A stretch of 64,000 nucleotides of DNA from Gaeumannomyces sp. JS-464 (lineage: Eukaryota; Ascomycota; Sordariomycetes; Magnaporthales; Magnaporthaceae), in assembly GCA_002197995.1 (NCBI GenBank), contig NGZR01000002.1, positions 7,068,001 to 7,132,000 of the forward strand, given 5' to 3'. Shown one piece after another: positions 1 to 9,900 of this stretch (position 1 is its first letter; every line of letters begins with the position of its first letter). A program made the translations under genes and the position numbers. Under the pieces are notes generated by a model, which saw nothing but the letters and a program-made list of their open reading frames with translations, did not search any database and was not told the DNA's origin.

Positions 1-757
1 ATGGAACCCGGAGTTACCACCCACAACTGTTTGTTGAGCATATCCTGCCTCTTTGGGGGGCATAGTCGCGAGCTATGAGCGAGCGATGAGCGATCGGTGA
101 CCCCATACGCGAAAGCATCGGGCTGACCAGGCACGTTTGGAAAGGCCACGGGACGAAGGATGTTGCTGCTGTTGCATTCGGAGGGCCGACTTGCTTCGTG
201 GCACCGCACGGGGATACCATCCGGCTTGGAGGGTGCCTGAGCTACACCACACAGCTAAAGACCTGTACCTAGGCAGCGCGCCGCCGAGCCTTCCTCCAGG
301 CCAAAGGTCGCCCCGTGTGCAATCTCGGAACCAGCAAGCTCTCCGGTGGAGAGCAGGAAAGGGAGGGCCCAAACCAGGACGATGCCGCCGGCAGCTCCGG
401 CGCCCGGTTTCCAGGTTGTAATGGAAAGAAGATGGTGGTGGCGGCGGCTGGTGGTGAGAGGGGCAAGTGGTGTGATTTCTCCATGTTGATCTACAACGCA
501 TTGCCGTTCGGGACCAAAGAAAGAGTAGATTTGATCTGAAGCAGACCGAGGGCGTATCGAGAGGTCGTGGAACCACACCAAAGCACCAAATTCGTACATG
601 ACACGCCATGGCACGTTGCCGGCCACTGCCGACAGTCCCGAAGAAAAAGGAAAGGAAAAAGAGTAGTCCGCGCGACCAAACGTATTGGCTGTACCCTCCC
701 CAAAATAGGAAAAACATCTTGGTAATCACATACACGCGTGCCACTGGTGGCCTATCG
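1..757. other. Left edge, no gene recognised
   Basis: Several overlapping open frames exist on both strands, the longest on the minus strand from 771 to 73, but none shows a recognisable domain. All are arginine, serine and proline rich in the way shadow frames of GC-rich DNA are. The stretch lies downstream of the mitochondrial carrier gene, which ends at 758, so part of it is probably that gene's 3' UTR. Confidence 0.5.
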
Positions 758-1909
758 TCATAGTCCATCATCGGCTGCGGTGGCGGCGGCCCAGAGGGGG
801 AGGTAGTGCTTGACGTTCTCGTAGACCAGGAAGGTGACCCAGGTGGCAGGCAGGACCCTGACGACGCCCGGGACGAGGCCGCGGTAGAAGCCCCTGGGGC
901 CCTCCTCGCGCCACAAGCGGCGGGCGACGCCGCTGATGCCGCGGCCGAAGCGGGCCTCGGCGTCGTAGTTCTGCAGGCGGCTGCGCAGGACCTGGTACGG
1001 GTACGTGGCCGCGCCCGCCGTCAGCTTGGCCGCCGTCGAGATGACGACCGTGGCCTCGTTGCTGATGGCGGTCGCCGCTGTTGCCGCCGCGTCGTCCTCC
1101 CCGCCGCCACGAGCGTCGTGACCACCCTGCCGTTGTTGTTCTTGTTTCTGGCGTCGCTGTCGCCGCAGCCTCCGGTTGAGGTACACGCGCTTGGCGGGCT
1201 CGTAGACGGCGAACTGCACCGCGCCGTGGCTGACGCCGAGCAGGCTGATCCCCAGGCCCCTGTAGAACCCCCTGACCCTTCGCCGTGCCAGATGCGTGCT
1301 GCGCCCGCCCACATGCTGGGGTAGGCGCCGGCGCTGCCCCGGTCCGACGACAGCATGCGCGTCTTGAGCACCCAGACCGGGTTCGTCAGCACCTGCACGC
1401 CCGCGCCCGCCAGCGCCGAGCTGACAAAGTAGTCGGCGGGCGTCAGCTGTTGCTGCTGCTGCTGATGCTGGTCCGAGCCGCTGTCCCGTTTCAGCAGCAT
1501 CACGGCGCGCTCGCACCGGCTCTTGAGGAAGAAGAAGGACGCCCAGCTGGCCGCGTTGCCGACCAGGTTCGGCGTCAGGCCGCGGTACAGCGCCGCGACG
1601 GGGCTCTGCGTCTGCACCAGCGATCGCAGCAGGGCCACGGTGGTGAGCCGAGAGGTCGCCGGCCGTGCCGAGCCCGCAGACGCTGCCGCTGCGGTTGCTG
1701 CCGCGATGTTGCTTCGGTGGACTTTGGATTGGCCGGTTTAGCATTAGACCAAGAAGATGGCGGAGAAAAAAAAAACACTTACTCTGCATGCGCGTCTTCA
1801 CAATGTCGAGCGGGTGCACGACGAGCGTGGCGACGGTGCCGGCCGAAAGGCCCGCGATCGTCTCGATCAGGGCGGGAGAGAGACCACCCGCATCTTTGGC
1901 CACTCTCAT
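758..1909 (-). CDS. Mitochondrial carrier, FAD/folate transporter type (Flx1/SLC25A32-like)
   Basis: Inner-membrane solute carrier with the three tandem repeats of the family. The signature motifs are PLDIVKTRMQ in repeat 1, NPVWVLKTRM in repeat 2 and YPYQVLRSRLQ in repeat 3. The NPxW and YPYQ variants are characteristic of the FAD/folate subgroup, which imports flavin or folate cofactors into mitochondria. One intron (1722-1782, GTAAGT...AAAG) splits the codon after TRMQ and restores IHRS, as in homologues. The start is placed at 1909 (MRVAKD...GLSPAL), although an upstream in-frame ATG at 2050 exists. The reading frame changes at the GGG run 1276-1278: adding one G gives GEGVRGFYRGLG and a 363-residue protein. 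A low-complexity Gln/Arg/Ala insert lies between repeats 2 and 3. The family is secure; the exact substrate is inferred. Confidence 0.88.
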   Translation of the reverse strand: MRVAKDAGGLSPALIETIAGLSAGTVATLVVHPLDIVKTRMQSKCFFFLRHLLGLMLNRPIQSPPKQHRGSNRSGSVCGLGTAGDLSAHHRGPAAIAGADAEPRRGAVPRPDAEPGRQRGQLGVLLLPQEPVRARRDAAETGQRLGPASAAAATADARRLLCQLGAGGRGRAGADEPGLGAQDAHAVVGPGQRRRLPQHVGGRSTHLARRRVRGFYRGLGISLLGVSHGAVQFAVYEPAKRVYLNRRLRRQRRQKQEQQRQGGHDARGGGEDDAAATAATAISNEATVVISTAAKLTAGAATYPYQVLRSRLQNYDAEARFGRGISGVARRLWREEGPRGFYRGLVPGVVRVLPATWVTFLVYENVKHYLPLWAAATAADDGL

Positions 1910-2535
1910 CAAAAGGGCGAGACTGTTATCTTTTCTCCAGGGCCCCTCCTCAGGCCATTTTCTTTCGGTGCAAGAGTATACCGGCGGCGACGTCAGGTTC
2001 GGTGTTGAGATGTGGACGGAAGAAGTTTGAGCCGCATTGCAGAGCCTCAATTTTCGTCATCGTCGCTATGCTGGAGAAAAAACTCGTTCGTCATGCCCAC
2101 ATTTGGGTGCCCCTTAGCCTACCTACTGTCGACAACCACATTCGAACATCCCCATTAAATTTCCAACCATCACTGCCACTCCCGATGAGCACGATACGTC
2201 GACGAACTTTGTTTTCTTTTGCAAGCCTCGGTCGTCTGCATTGCAGCTCGCGGCAGCTCGCCGCACACGAAATTCACGCGACAGTTCGCCGCCTTCATGT
2301 CCTCGTACAAGAGTAGACAGGTTCATTATGTGTATCGTACAATTGTCTTCAATGTGTATCTAGTATCAAGTCGTGCTTGATCTCGGAAGATGCCCCGCCG
2401 TATCCGCGGCGAAATATCATGGGGACCATCTCAATGGGTGCCCCCAGAAGTATCCTGTCCGTTCATGTCATATCCCACCAACGCCTGTCCTATAATACGA
2501 GCCTCCCATCTTAAGCCATGCCATGCCGTGCTGTT
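1910..2535. other. Intergenic, carrier promoter and TOM7 3' flank
   Basis: No coding feature seen. It lies upstream of the minus-strand carrier and downstream of the TOM7 stop at 2536, so it should hold the carrier promoter and the TOM7 3' UTR. Confidence 0.5.
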
Positions 2536-2938
2536 TTATGCGAGGGGCGAAAGAAGCCTGCCGGGTATGTTAGTGATGTTGCCCTCGGAGTGATCGGGAC
2601 GAGGTCCGGCGAACGTACTTGATGACCGATGGTCGAGGCTCGCTCCGAGTGTAACCTAGCGACAAGCATAGCGCATTAGATTGGGTCGGATAGCGCGTTG
2701 GCGCCGTTTGACGGCGATGTCCCGGCCAGTGAAGATCGAGGAGGGGTTCCCGTCGTACCGAGGTAGAGGATCAGGGGCAGGTAGCCATAGTGGATAACAA
2801 CGCGCGAGACATCGATGAGCTTGCCGATGCGCTCCTGTGTGTAGCGATTATGTGAGCAGATTGTTCCGTTCCAGGAGATCCTTCCACGCCACGCCCGGGA
2901 TTGCGACGGACCTTGGACTCCTCGGAAAGGGCGAGCAT
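2536..2938 (-). CDS. TOM7: TOM7, small subunit of the mitochondrial outer-membrane translocase
   Basis: A 53-residue tail-anchored TOM-complex subunit that modulates assembly of the import pore. It is spread over four exons: 2912-2938 (MLALSEESK), 2759-2834 ([12 protein letters not shown], then [12 protein letters not shown], the membrane segment with its conserved Gly-Tyr-Pro region), 2619-2655 ([11 protein letters not shown]) and 2536-2557 (LLSPLA and stop). Introns are 2835-2911 (GTCCGT...CACAG), 2656-2758 (GTACGA...GCTAG) and 2558-2618 (GTACGT...CTAAC...GGCAG). The exons sum to 162 nt, exactly 54 codons, and the join gives a colinear fungal Tom7. The first donor, GTCCGT, is the weakest site. 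A GTAAGG...CTAACG...ACTAG pair at 2975-3035 suggests an extra intron in the 5' UTR. No single open frame covers the gene, so frame-based callers miss it. Confidence 0.92.
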
Positions 2939-3645
2939 TTTAAGCGGACGCAACAAGGGTGTACGATGTCGATACTAGTAGGTTTCCACGCGTTAGCGAT
3001 CGGCTCTGCGGGGGCCTCGTCGGGAGGTGCCTTACCTTGGGGTATCAAAGGCGGTCGGCTGCTCGAGATGTCGTTGGCGCGGGGGGCAATGGTGGTGATG
3101 ATGGCAGCCCAGATCAAGCTCAATCATCAAAATCGTAATTTTTGACCACAAAAGGTGGAGCCAGCCCGGCGCTGCGGCGGCAGGCACAGGATAAGGTGGG
3201 CCTCAAGCTAGAGTCGCCCCAGGTTGGGAGAGCTTGGCTGGATTCTGGTGCACGGCCTGGAAATTTTGGCTGGAGCTGGTCTCTAAACTCACGCCGTGGC
3301 TCTTCTAACCGCACCCTGTCAAGCTCCCAACCTCGCGTCACATCAATTGAGCCAAAAAATTCGCCGCAGAAAACGCGACGGGCTTCCATCACCACACACC
3401 TCGGCCCGCAGGATCGATTCCCATCCCCGGCGACAGACATCGAACGCCGCCCGCACGCCACGCCACTCTGCCTGTAAATACTGCATAGCAGCGTATAAAA
3501 GGCAGAGGCTCGGGTTGTCCAGTTGCCTTCTCCCTCGAGCCCGCCTCGGTCTTTTGCGCGCGCCGCCGTCGAGAGTCGATTTGCCGAGGGCATCGCTTTC
3601 TGCTCCTGCCCCGAGGCGCCGCAACCGCCGAAAAAAGCCGCCAAG

Positions 3646-4967
3646 ATGGCGAACCGACATTGGGAGCAGAATAAGGAGGCCACCATTTATGTGGGGAACC
3701 TGGACGAGCGGTTCGGCGAGGCCCTGATGTGGGAGATGATGACGCAGATGGGGCCTGTGGTCAACTTGCACATGCCCATGGATCGCGTCTCGCGCACACA
3801 CCAGGGCTACGGCTTCGTCGAGTTCGACTCACCCGAGTCGGCCGATTACGCAGCGCGCGCTCTCAACGGAATCCGCGTCTACGGAAAGGTCATCCGTGTC
3901 AACAAGGCCAGCGCCGACAAGCAGCGCGCCGCCGAGATAGGCGCCGAGCTCTTCGTCAACAACCTCGACCCCCAGGTCGACGAGAAGATCCTCTTTGACA
4001 CCTTCAGCCGCTTCGGCCAGCTCGTCACGCCACCAAACGTTGTGCGCGATGCCAACAACATCTCCAAGGGCTACGGCTTCGTGAACTTTGATAGTTTCGA
4101 GGCGAGTGACCAGGCACGCGACACCATGAACGGCCAGTATCTGCTCAGCAAGCAGATCACTGTCGAGTACGCCTACAAGAAGGACGGCAAGGGCGAGCGC
4201 CACGGTGATGCTGCAGAGCGTAAGCTAGCCGCCGAGGGCAAGAAGCACAACATCGCGCCCGAGCAACAACCCCTGCCACCCGCCTTCCTCATGACCGCAC
4301 CACCAACGACCCCGGCAACACCTACCGGCCCAGTCTCTGCCGGCCCCGGAGGCCCTGCCGGCGCTCCTCCAGGCTTTGAGCCTGGAAACGCCGGCCGACC
4401 CGGCGGCGTGCCACCCGGGCCCGGTGGTCCTCCGCCCATGGGTCCTCCAGGAGGCATCCCTCAGGGCTTCGCCCCCCCGCCACTCAGCGCCCATGGAGGC
4501 CCCATGCCTCCGCGCGGCGGCCCGCCTCCCGGCTTCGGGGGTCCGCCGCACCACCACAACAACCACCATCACCCCCACCACGGCGCTCCCCACCAGCACA
4601 TGGGCCCCCGGGAGGCCCTGGTGGTGGCGGCCGCATGGGTGGCGGCCCGCCCATGCCTCCGCCCATGGGTCTCGGCGGTCCAGGGCCCTCGGGCCTACCC
4701 GCCCGTCCACCTCCGAGCCAAGCGGTTTTCGGCATGCTGCCTCCCAACGACTTCCACCCCGGCGGCGGGCCCCCCGGCGGAGCTGGTGGCTTCCGCGGTG
4801 GTCCCCCCGGCGCCCCACCCCAGGGATTCGCACCGCCGCCCGGATTTGGCCCTCCGAACGGTGCTCCGCCAATGCCTCTGCCCGCTGGATTTATGCCTCC
4901 TCCTGGGGGTATGGGCGCACCGCCCGGTGGGCCTCCTCCGCCGCCGGGCTTCCCTGTGCGTCACTGA
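3646..4967 (+). CDS. SF3B4: Splicing factor 3B subunit 4 (SF3b49/Hsh49)
   Basis: Component of the SF3b module of U2 snRNP that contacts pre-mRNA near the branch site. Two RRM domains lie in the N-terminal half. RRM1 (about residues 12-92) has ATIYVGNLD as RNP2 and GYGFVEF as RNP1. RRM2 (about 100-185) has LFVNNLD and GYGFVNF. A long Pro/Gly-rich tail, typical of SF3B4, follows from about residue 205. The start at 3646 gives [20 protein letters not shown], the conserved N terminus; the frame is open further upstream but not conserved. The frame shifts at the C run 4605-4609: one extra C lets the tail continue as [15 protein letters not shown] to the stop at 4967 and gives 440 residues. No intron is seen. 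Confidence 0.93.
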
Positions 4968-5669
4968 GGCCACTACTTGTGTCTATCAGGCTTCAGAGGA
5001 AGCAGCCACGCCGATGGCCGCCGTGGCGTAATATCTGGCATCTTTGTACTTGGCTCAGCGGCCGAAACTTGGGCTTTTGGCTAGGAGAAAGCCAATGCAA
5101 CCTCGGCGCGGGACCTCGACCCCATGTCGCTCCGACATGAAGAGGCAGTCGCGCCGTTTGGCAACCACGACCCCTGACGGCAGAAACAGAGCATACATCA
5201 CTCGTCGTGATCAAGTCCTGGCCTTGCCTGTCTCTACTGCCCGGCAAGGAGTACTGACTTGGCGCAGGTCAAACCGGGACACCCACATAACAAGTCGGGA
5301 ATGAGGAGCTGGTCGAGCCGCGGGTTTTTGTTTTGGCCCCAAGACGGGCCCGGGGGGTGGATAGGGGTTGGTGGGGAATGATTTCGCAGCAACGTACCTT
5401 GATCGCTGCGAGTAATGAGAATCCATGTCCGAGAATACGGGCGGGGAGGAGTTGGTGGAAAGCGAAGTATATACCTATATACCCCAAGGAAAGGGATTTC
5501 TTTCATATTGCTTGGATTTCAGTGCAGGATAGGCCAATGACACGAGAGATGAAGATAAAATATTCCCGTGAGGGAGTGATACTACCACCCCCTAGGTTGC
5601 TATCTGCACTTCCCCCTTCCATTTCAAGCATATCTGCAGGATGCGTTTTCTAGTTGTTGGGTATTAAAG
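4968..5669. other. Intergenic, SF3B4 3' flank
   Basis: No gene recognised. It holds the SF3B4 3' UTR and the spacer before the 5S gene. Frames here are short and have no domain. Confidence 0.5.
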
Positions 5670-5687
5670 GCATGCTTATAAGCATGC
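5670..5687 (+). promoter_or_regulatory. Palindromic TATA element upstream of the 5S gene
   Basis: A perfect 18-bp palindrome with TTATAA at its centre. The TATA core lies about 27 bp upstream of the 5S start at 5705. Dispersed 5S genes of Neurospora-type fungi carry a TATA element near -29 that is needed for RNA polymerase III transcription, so this supports a formerly functional 5S promoter rather than a random 5S fragment. Confidence 0.65.
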
Positions 5688-5704
5688 TAGTGCCCAAGTC
5701 CGCC

Positions 5705-5769
5705 ACATACGGCCATACCCACTGGAATATACGGGATCCCGTCCGCTCCCCTAGTCAAACCAGTGAGGG
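5705..5769 (+). rRNA. 5S rRNA gene, 5' part only (interrupted)
   Basis: The sequence starts ACATACGGCCATACCCACTGG and contains GGGATCCCGTCCGCTC, the standard 5' region of ascomycete 5S rRNA. The CCCACTGG strand can pair with CCAGTGAGGG at the end of the segment, forming helix II. Similarity stops after TGAGGG at 5769. The missing 3' part is found about 6.5 kb away at 12285-12341. As it stands it cannot give a complete 5S transcript: the internal control region continues into the missing part. Confidence 0.82.
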
Positions 5770-6337
5770 AGGGCTGGTTTGACTACCGGAAAGCGATTGG
5801 ATCCTAAACAGCTGGCTAATGATAATTTTGGTTAAAGGTTGATTGTTGTTATGGGCAGTAGGGGTAGCCCTACTGGACCCGCTGTTTGCATAAAGGCATG
5901 GCGGGCCCGTGCATATAGTGGGTCCCAGGCCCTGACAGGGGCCTGCATCCTTATCTACCAATAAGGAGGGGTACAGATTATCTGACAGGTCCCAGGACTT
6001 GTCGGTCGGCTCGATCGGCCCCCTGCACGGGCCACCACGCACGGGCCACGTTCCTGTAGATGGAATAGGCCCCTCGTTGGATCCGCGCGATCCGACGAGG
6101 GCCAGAGAGAGAATCATCATCACGACTTTACCATCAGCCTCGCCCGGCCTTTGGCCGTTACCGTTGGAGGTTTCCTGTCGCTGGGAGGCATATCAATTTT
6201 TAATCAAGGCCGATGGAAATAAGGAGAGCGATTGTGGTTCGCGCTGGACATCATCTACTGCTATGGCCAATGGAGGCCCGACCACGGTATCCACCCTAAG
6301 TTCTTCTCCACCAAGCGCTTAGCATTTGCACGTGGTG

Positions 6338-6492
6338 TGATGGCGCGGCGTGCCTTGTTGGGCAGACGCAGCCATGTCTCGTTTGCGCCAAGGTACTAAG
6401 CCCAACGTGGGATACAAGTCGGAGAACTTGTATCTTCTCGTCCTTTTGGCCTAGTTGGATTGGGCTTAGCTAGATTTGCCAGAGCCGTGACA
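6338..6492 (+). repeat. 155-bp inverted repeat, copy A
   Basis: It is matched in inverse orientation by 11181-11335, with roughly ten substitutions and short gaps over 155 bp, most of them transitions (for example CGTGGGAT against CGTAGGAT). Each copy begins TGATG and ends GTGACA. Nested palindromic arms lie inside: 6396-6405 pairs with 6460-6469 and 6411-6419 with 6426-6434. Together the copies bracket the NLR gene. About 0.5 kb of AT-richer DNA without a gene follows (6493-6966), with a TATAAAT box near 6558 that would suit a retroelement LTR, though this is not proven. Confidence 0.85.
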
Positions 6493-6966
6493 TGTGGCAC
6501 CCTACATCATTCCGACCCCTTTATCTGCAATTGGTTGTTGTTAACGATGGTTGATCTTATAAATGGGCTTCATCGTATGTCGAGAACTCCTTGCCCCCTT
6601 CTTCTCTAGATACAAAGTGGTGATTGGAAAAGAGAGTGTCCTAATATACACAGAATGGAGTGGAGATAGAATCTTCTAGAAGAGATATACAACAGGATTC
6701 GTGACTGTTGTAACTGGTGCCACAGTGGGCTGCAAAATCTTCTAGAGCAGCGTAGCATTTCTGCCCCTTGATAGTTGTTCACATTGACGTGCTGCTGTGC
6801 TGTGGCAAAGCGTGTTTCGCCACTGTCACCTGATAGAAAACGTGGTTGGACGGTTCCAGAATATTCTCTAAAGGCAGCGCAAACCTATAAAGCTACTTGT
6901 CCCCTTATGACCCGGTTCAGGGCAAAGTGATAAGAAAAAAAGAGAAACTAATTTAAGGAAGGTTCT

Positions 6967-9900
6967 CTAACGAGAAGTAATATCACCTAAAAACCGGAAG
7001 AACAGTACCCGTCCTGAGGAGCACCCTAAAGCTATTCTAAATCTTGATGCAGCCGAACTCTGTGGTCGGTATTCAACGGGCAGCCACAGCAAATTCTGCC
7101 CATTCCAGGTGATCCATACTTTGTCGAAACTGATGCCGATACCTTCAATATCTGCATTTTTATGCCGTAGATAGGTTTGAAGTGTTGCTGCATCGGCAGC
7201 CGGTGGTTTGCGAAGCGATATATTTCCAAAATCTGTACGGAGGTACGAGCCTTTGCATTAAATGATAAGGTGGAAGTTAACCCTGTAAACGTCGCCTCGC
7301 ACGCGCCCGTCGCCGCGTCCCAGAGCTTGACGGTTTTGTCGTCAGAGGCCGACGCGAGCTTCTGGCCGTCGGGCGAGAAGGCGGACGGAGAAAACCCAGC
7401 CGTTGTGCCCCTCGAGCGTCGCCTCGCACGCGCCCGTTGCCGCGTCCCAGAGCTTGACGGTTTTGTTGTAAGAGGCCGACGCGAGCTTCTGGCCGTCGGG
7501 CGAGAAGGCGACGGAGAGGACCGAGCCGTTGTGCCCCTCGAGCGTCGCCTCGCACGCGCCCGTTGCCGCGTCCCAGAGCTTGACGGTTTTGTTAGAGGCC
7601 GACGCGAGCTTCTGGCCGTCGGGCGAGAAGGCGACGGAGCGGACCGAGCCGTTGTGCCCCTCGAGCGTCGCCTCGCACGCGCCCGTTGCCGCGTCCCAGA
7701 GCTTGACGGTTTTGTCGTCAGAGGCCGACGCGAGCTTCTGGCCGTCGGGCGAGAAGGCGACGGAGAGGACCCAGTCGTTGTGCCCTCGAGCGTCGCTACG
7801 CATGGGTTCCAATCCAAATCCACTGGTGAGAGCAATGAAATGCAATGTGGAAATTTATGGCGCCATAATTTCCGAATCACACTTTTTTCTGGTGCAAATT
7901 CCAAAGCTGAGGCGTAGATTTGGAGAGGCGATGCGTCGATAGTAGTGTAATTTTTCGGGAGAAAACGTTGCAAATCACGAAGAAGCGCCGACACTGCTAT
8001 GCTGTTTCTTGGCTAAAGCTACGTTAGTACATATCTTTTTTGTAAAGATGATAGAAGTACTTACGTTGAGCATATTTAGCAGGCTGTTTAGCATGCCGAT
8101 ACTTTCTCGGATCCGCCCTATTACACTTAACGCTTCGAGCCAGTATAGAAGATGGTCGGTTAGGAAGTGACTGGCAGGATCACCGTCTTGTATCTGCCTT
8201 TTGCTCTCTTCCCAATGGTAAACCCAGTATCGACAGGCATATTGGACCTCGGGCGGCAAAACGGAATTGATCGTCTGCTCGTTAACTTGGGACCGGAGGG
8301 TTCCAGGCAAACGCATGCCACAAATGTTTCTTTTAAGGTTATCGCCGGTTGATAGCAGTTCGAGGCAGCGGTTTGCCAGCCGTTCGTGGGTGTTTTGCTT
8401 GTTAACCCAGAATGGGTTCGCATCGCGGTTTTCGTCGTCCACGAGGAAGTCGCGAAAAGACAGATGAAGCAGTTTGACTGGGGCGATCGGATCGTCGGAA
8501 ATTTCAAGGACAGAATGCAAGCCGCGTAGCTTCGAATCAACGTTCACCTGGGGTTTGCCAAGTAGCCGTGCCAGCGATGCGGTAGGGAGTGGATCGGCGA
8601 GGAGTACGATAGCGCCGACAATCTCGCGGAACCACCTAAGTATCGCAGTTCTCTCATTCTCTGTGCGACTAATTGATCCTGAATTTGTGCGCTTGAGAAG
8701 AAGCTGATTTAGGATCGGCAGATATGTCGTGTGAAGCTGAGACCATCCGCCCTTTTTCCTGTACTCGAGGATCTTGTCCAGCTGCTCTTGAGGATCACCC
8801 AAGTTGCTATCGGCAATAAAGCGGCAAGCTGTCGATGCGAAGATGAAAAGCGGCACAGCCATATCGACAAGGCCTGTGAATCTGAGAGCTGGAGGCCAGT
8901 CTAGCGGTAGCCCAGGTCCTCGAACAGTTTTGTTGAAATTGCGCCGGAGTCGATCTAATTCCCAACGCAGGAACGTAGAAATGTCCTTTCTTATAGCAGG
9001 CTCGGGAATCTCGTGAAGGGCCAGGTCTTGATATCTGCCGTCGATTTCTTTAAAGCCAAGGCGGATGGGCAGCTCGGGTCTGCTGGTGACAAAGAATCGG
9101 ATGCGGATCGATGTTGCCTCTTTTGCTCTGGACAGAAGGCGAACCAGGTTAATGGCATCCTCTTCCCGATCGCACTCGTCAAGCGCGTCGACCACCACGA
9201 TAAGCGATTCCGGGACACCGCCTTTGCATTTGTTCAGCGGCTTTAGGAAGAGCTTCTCGAACTGCTCTCTTTTGGTTTTGTTAACGATGGCCGGGTCGCT
9301 TTTAATCACTTTCTGGACGTGCGAAATCAAAGCCGGGAGTTGTTGAAGGAGCTGAGCAAGGATGGTGGTAAAAAACATGGCTGCTTTGCCCCGGTCGCCT
9401 TCACCCCTTTTGAAGAAAAAGCTGGCGCTGGGCACCTTTGCGTCGGCAAATGATTTGGTGATGGTTCGAGAAATGGTCGATTTGCCGGTGCCAGCCATGC
9501 CGCGCAGCCAAAATATGCCCTTTCCGTTCGGATCCTCGATCCATTTGTGAATATAGGCAAGGAGGTCCACGCGGGTGGCAGGGTGGCAGCTGGGGTCGTG
9601 CTCGTTGGCTTCGGCGTCGAATGCTGCGCTTTTTGCCACTGGAAGCCTTAGCAGATCGATTTGAATGCTATTTATTCAGCGTTAGCTACATACAAAATTT
9701 GTATTTGTTTATTATTGGGGTGGTAGAGGCATCGAAAGGAGAAGCTGTTGTTTGATCTTAGGAACTGGTGATCTTACGCGAGATTATTGACGCCGTCTTG
9801 CGTTTTCTGTACGGTTTTTTCGACTATTTGTTATTAGTTTTTATCCGCTAAGGGGAAGAAAAAAAGGAAACAAAAAAATGCGGAGGAAAATGTCTCGGAA

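Noticed and set aside
73..771. 232-codon minus-strand frame
   Set aside because: Arg/Ser/Trp-rich without any domain; it overlaps several equally open frames.
4950..5031. A last short intron extending SF3B4 to 5031
   Set aside because: GTGCGT...TATCAG would be only about 34 bp, shorter than any other intron here; the stop at 4967 is simpler.
6338..6900. Complete LTR retrotransposon
   Set aside because: A TATAAAT box and a TG...CA-like 155-bp unit hint at LTR structure, but no gag or pol frame, primer site or direct LTR pair was found; the second copy is inverted.
7257..7790. RIP as the cause of the NLR frame breaks
   Set aside because: The breaks are single-base indels; RIP makes C-to-T substitutions. 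Similar indels occur in essential genes elsewhere in the window.
7294..7796. CRISPR-like array
   Set aside because: Regular 126-bp periodicity is explained by coding WD40 units; eukaryotic context.
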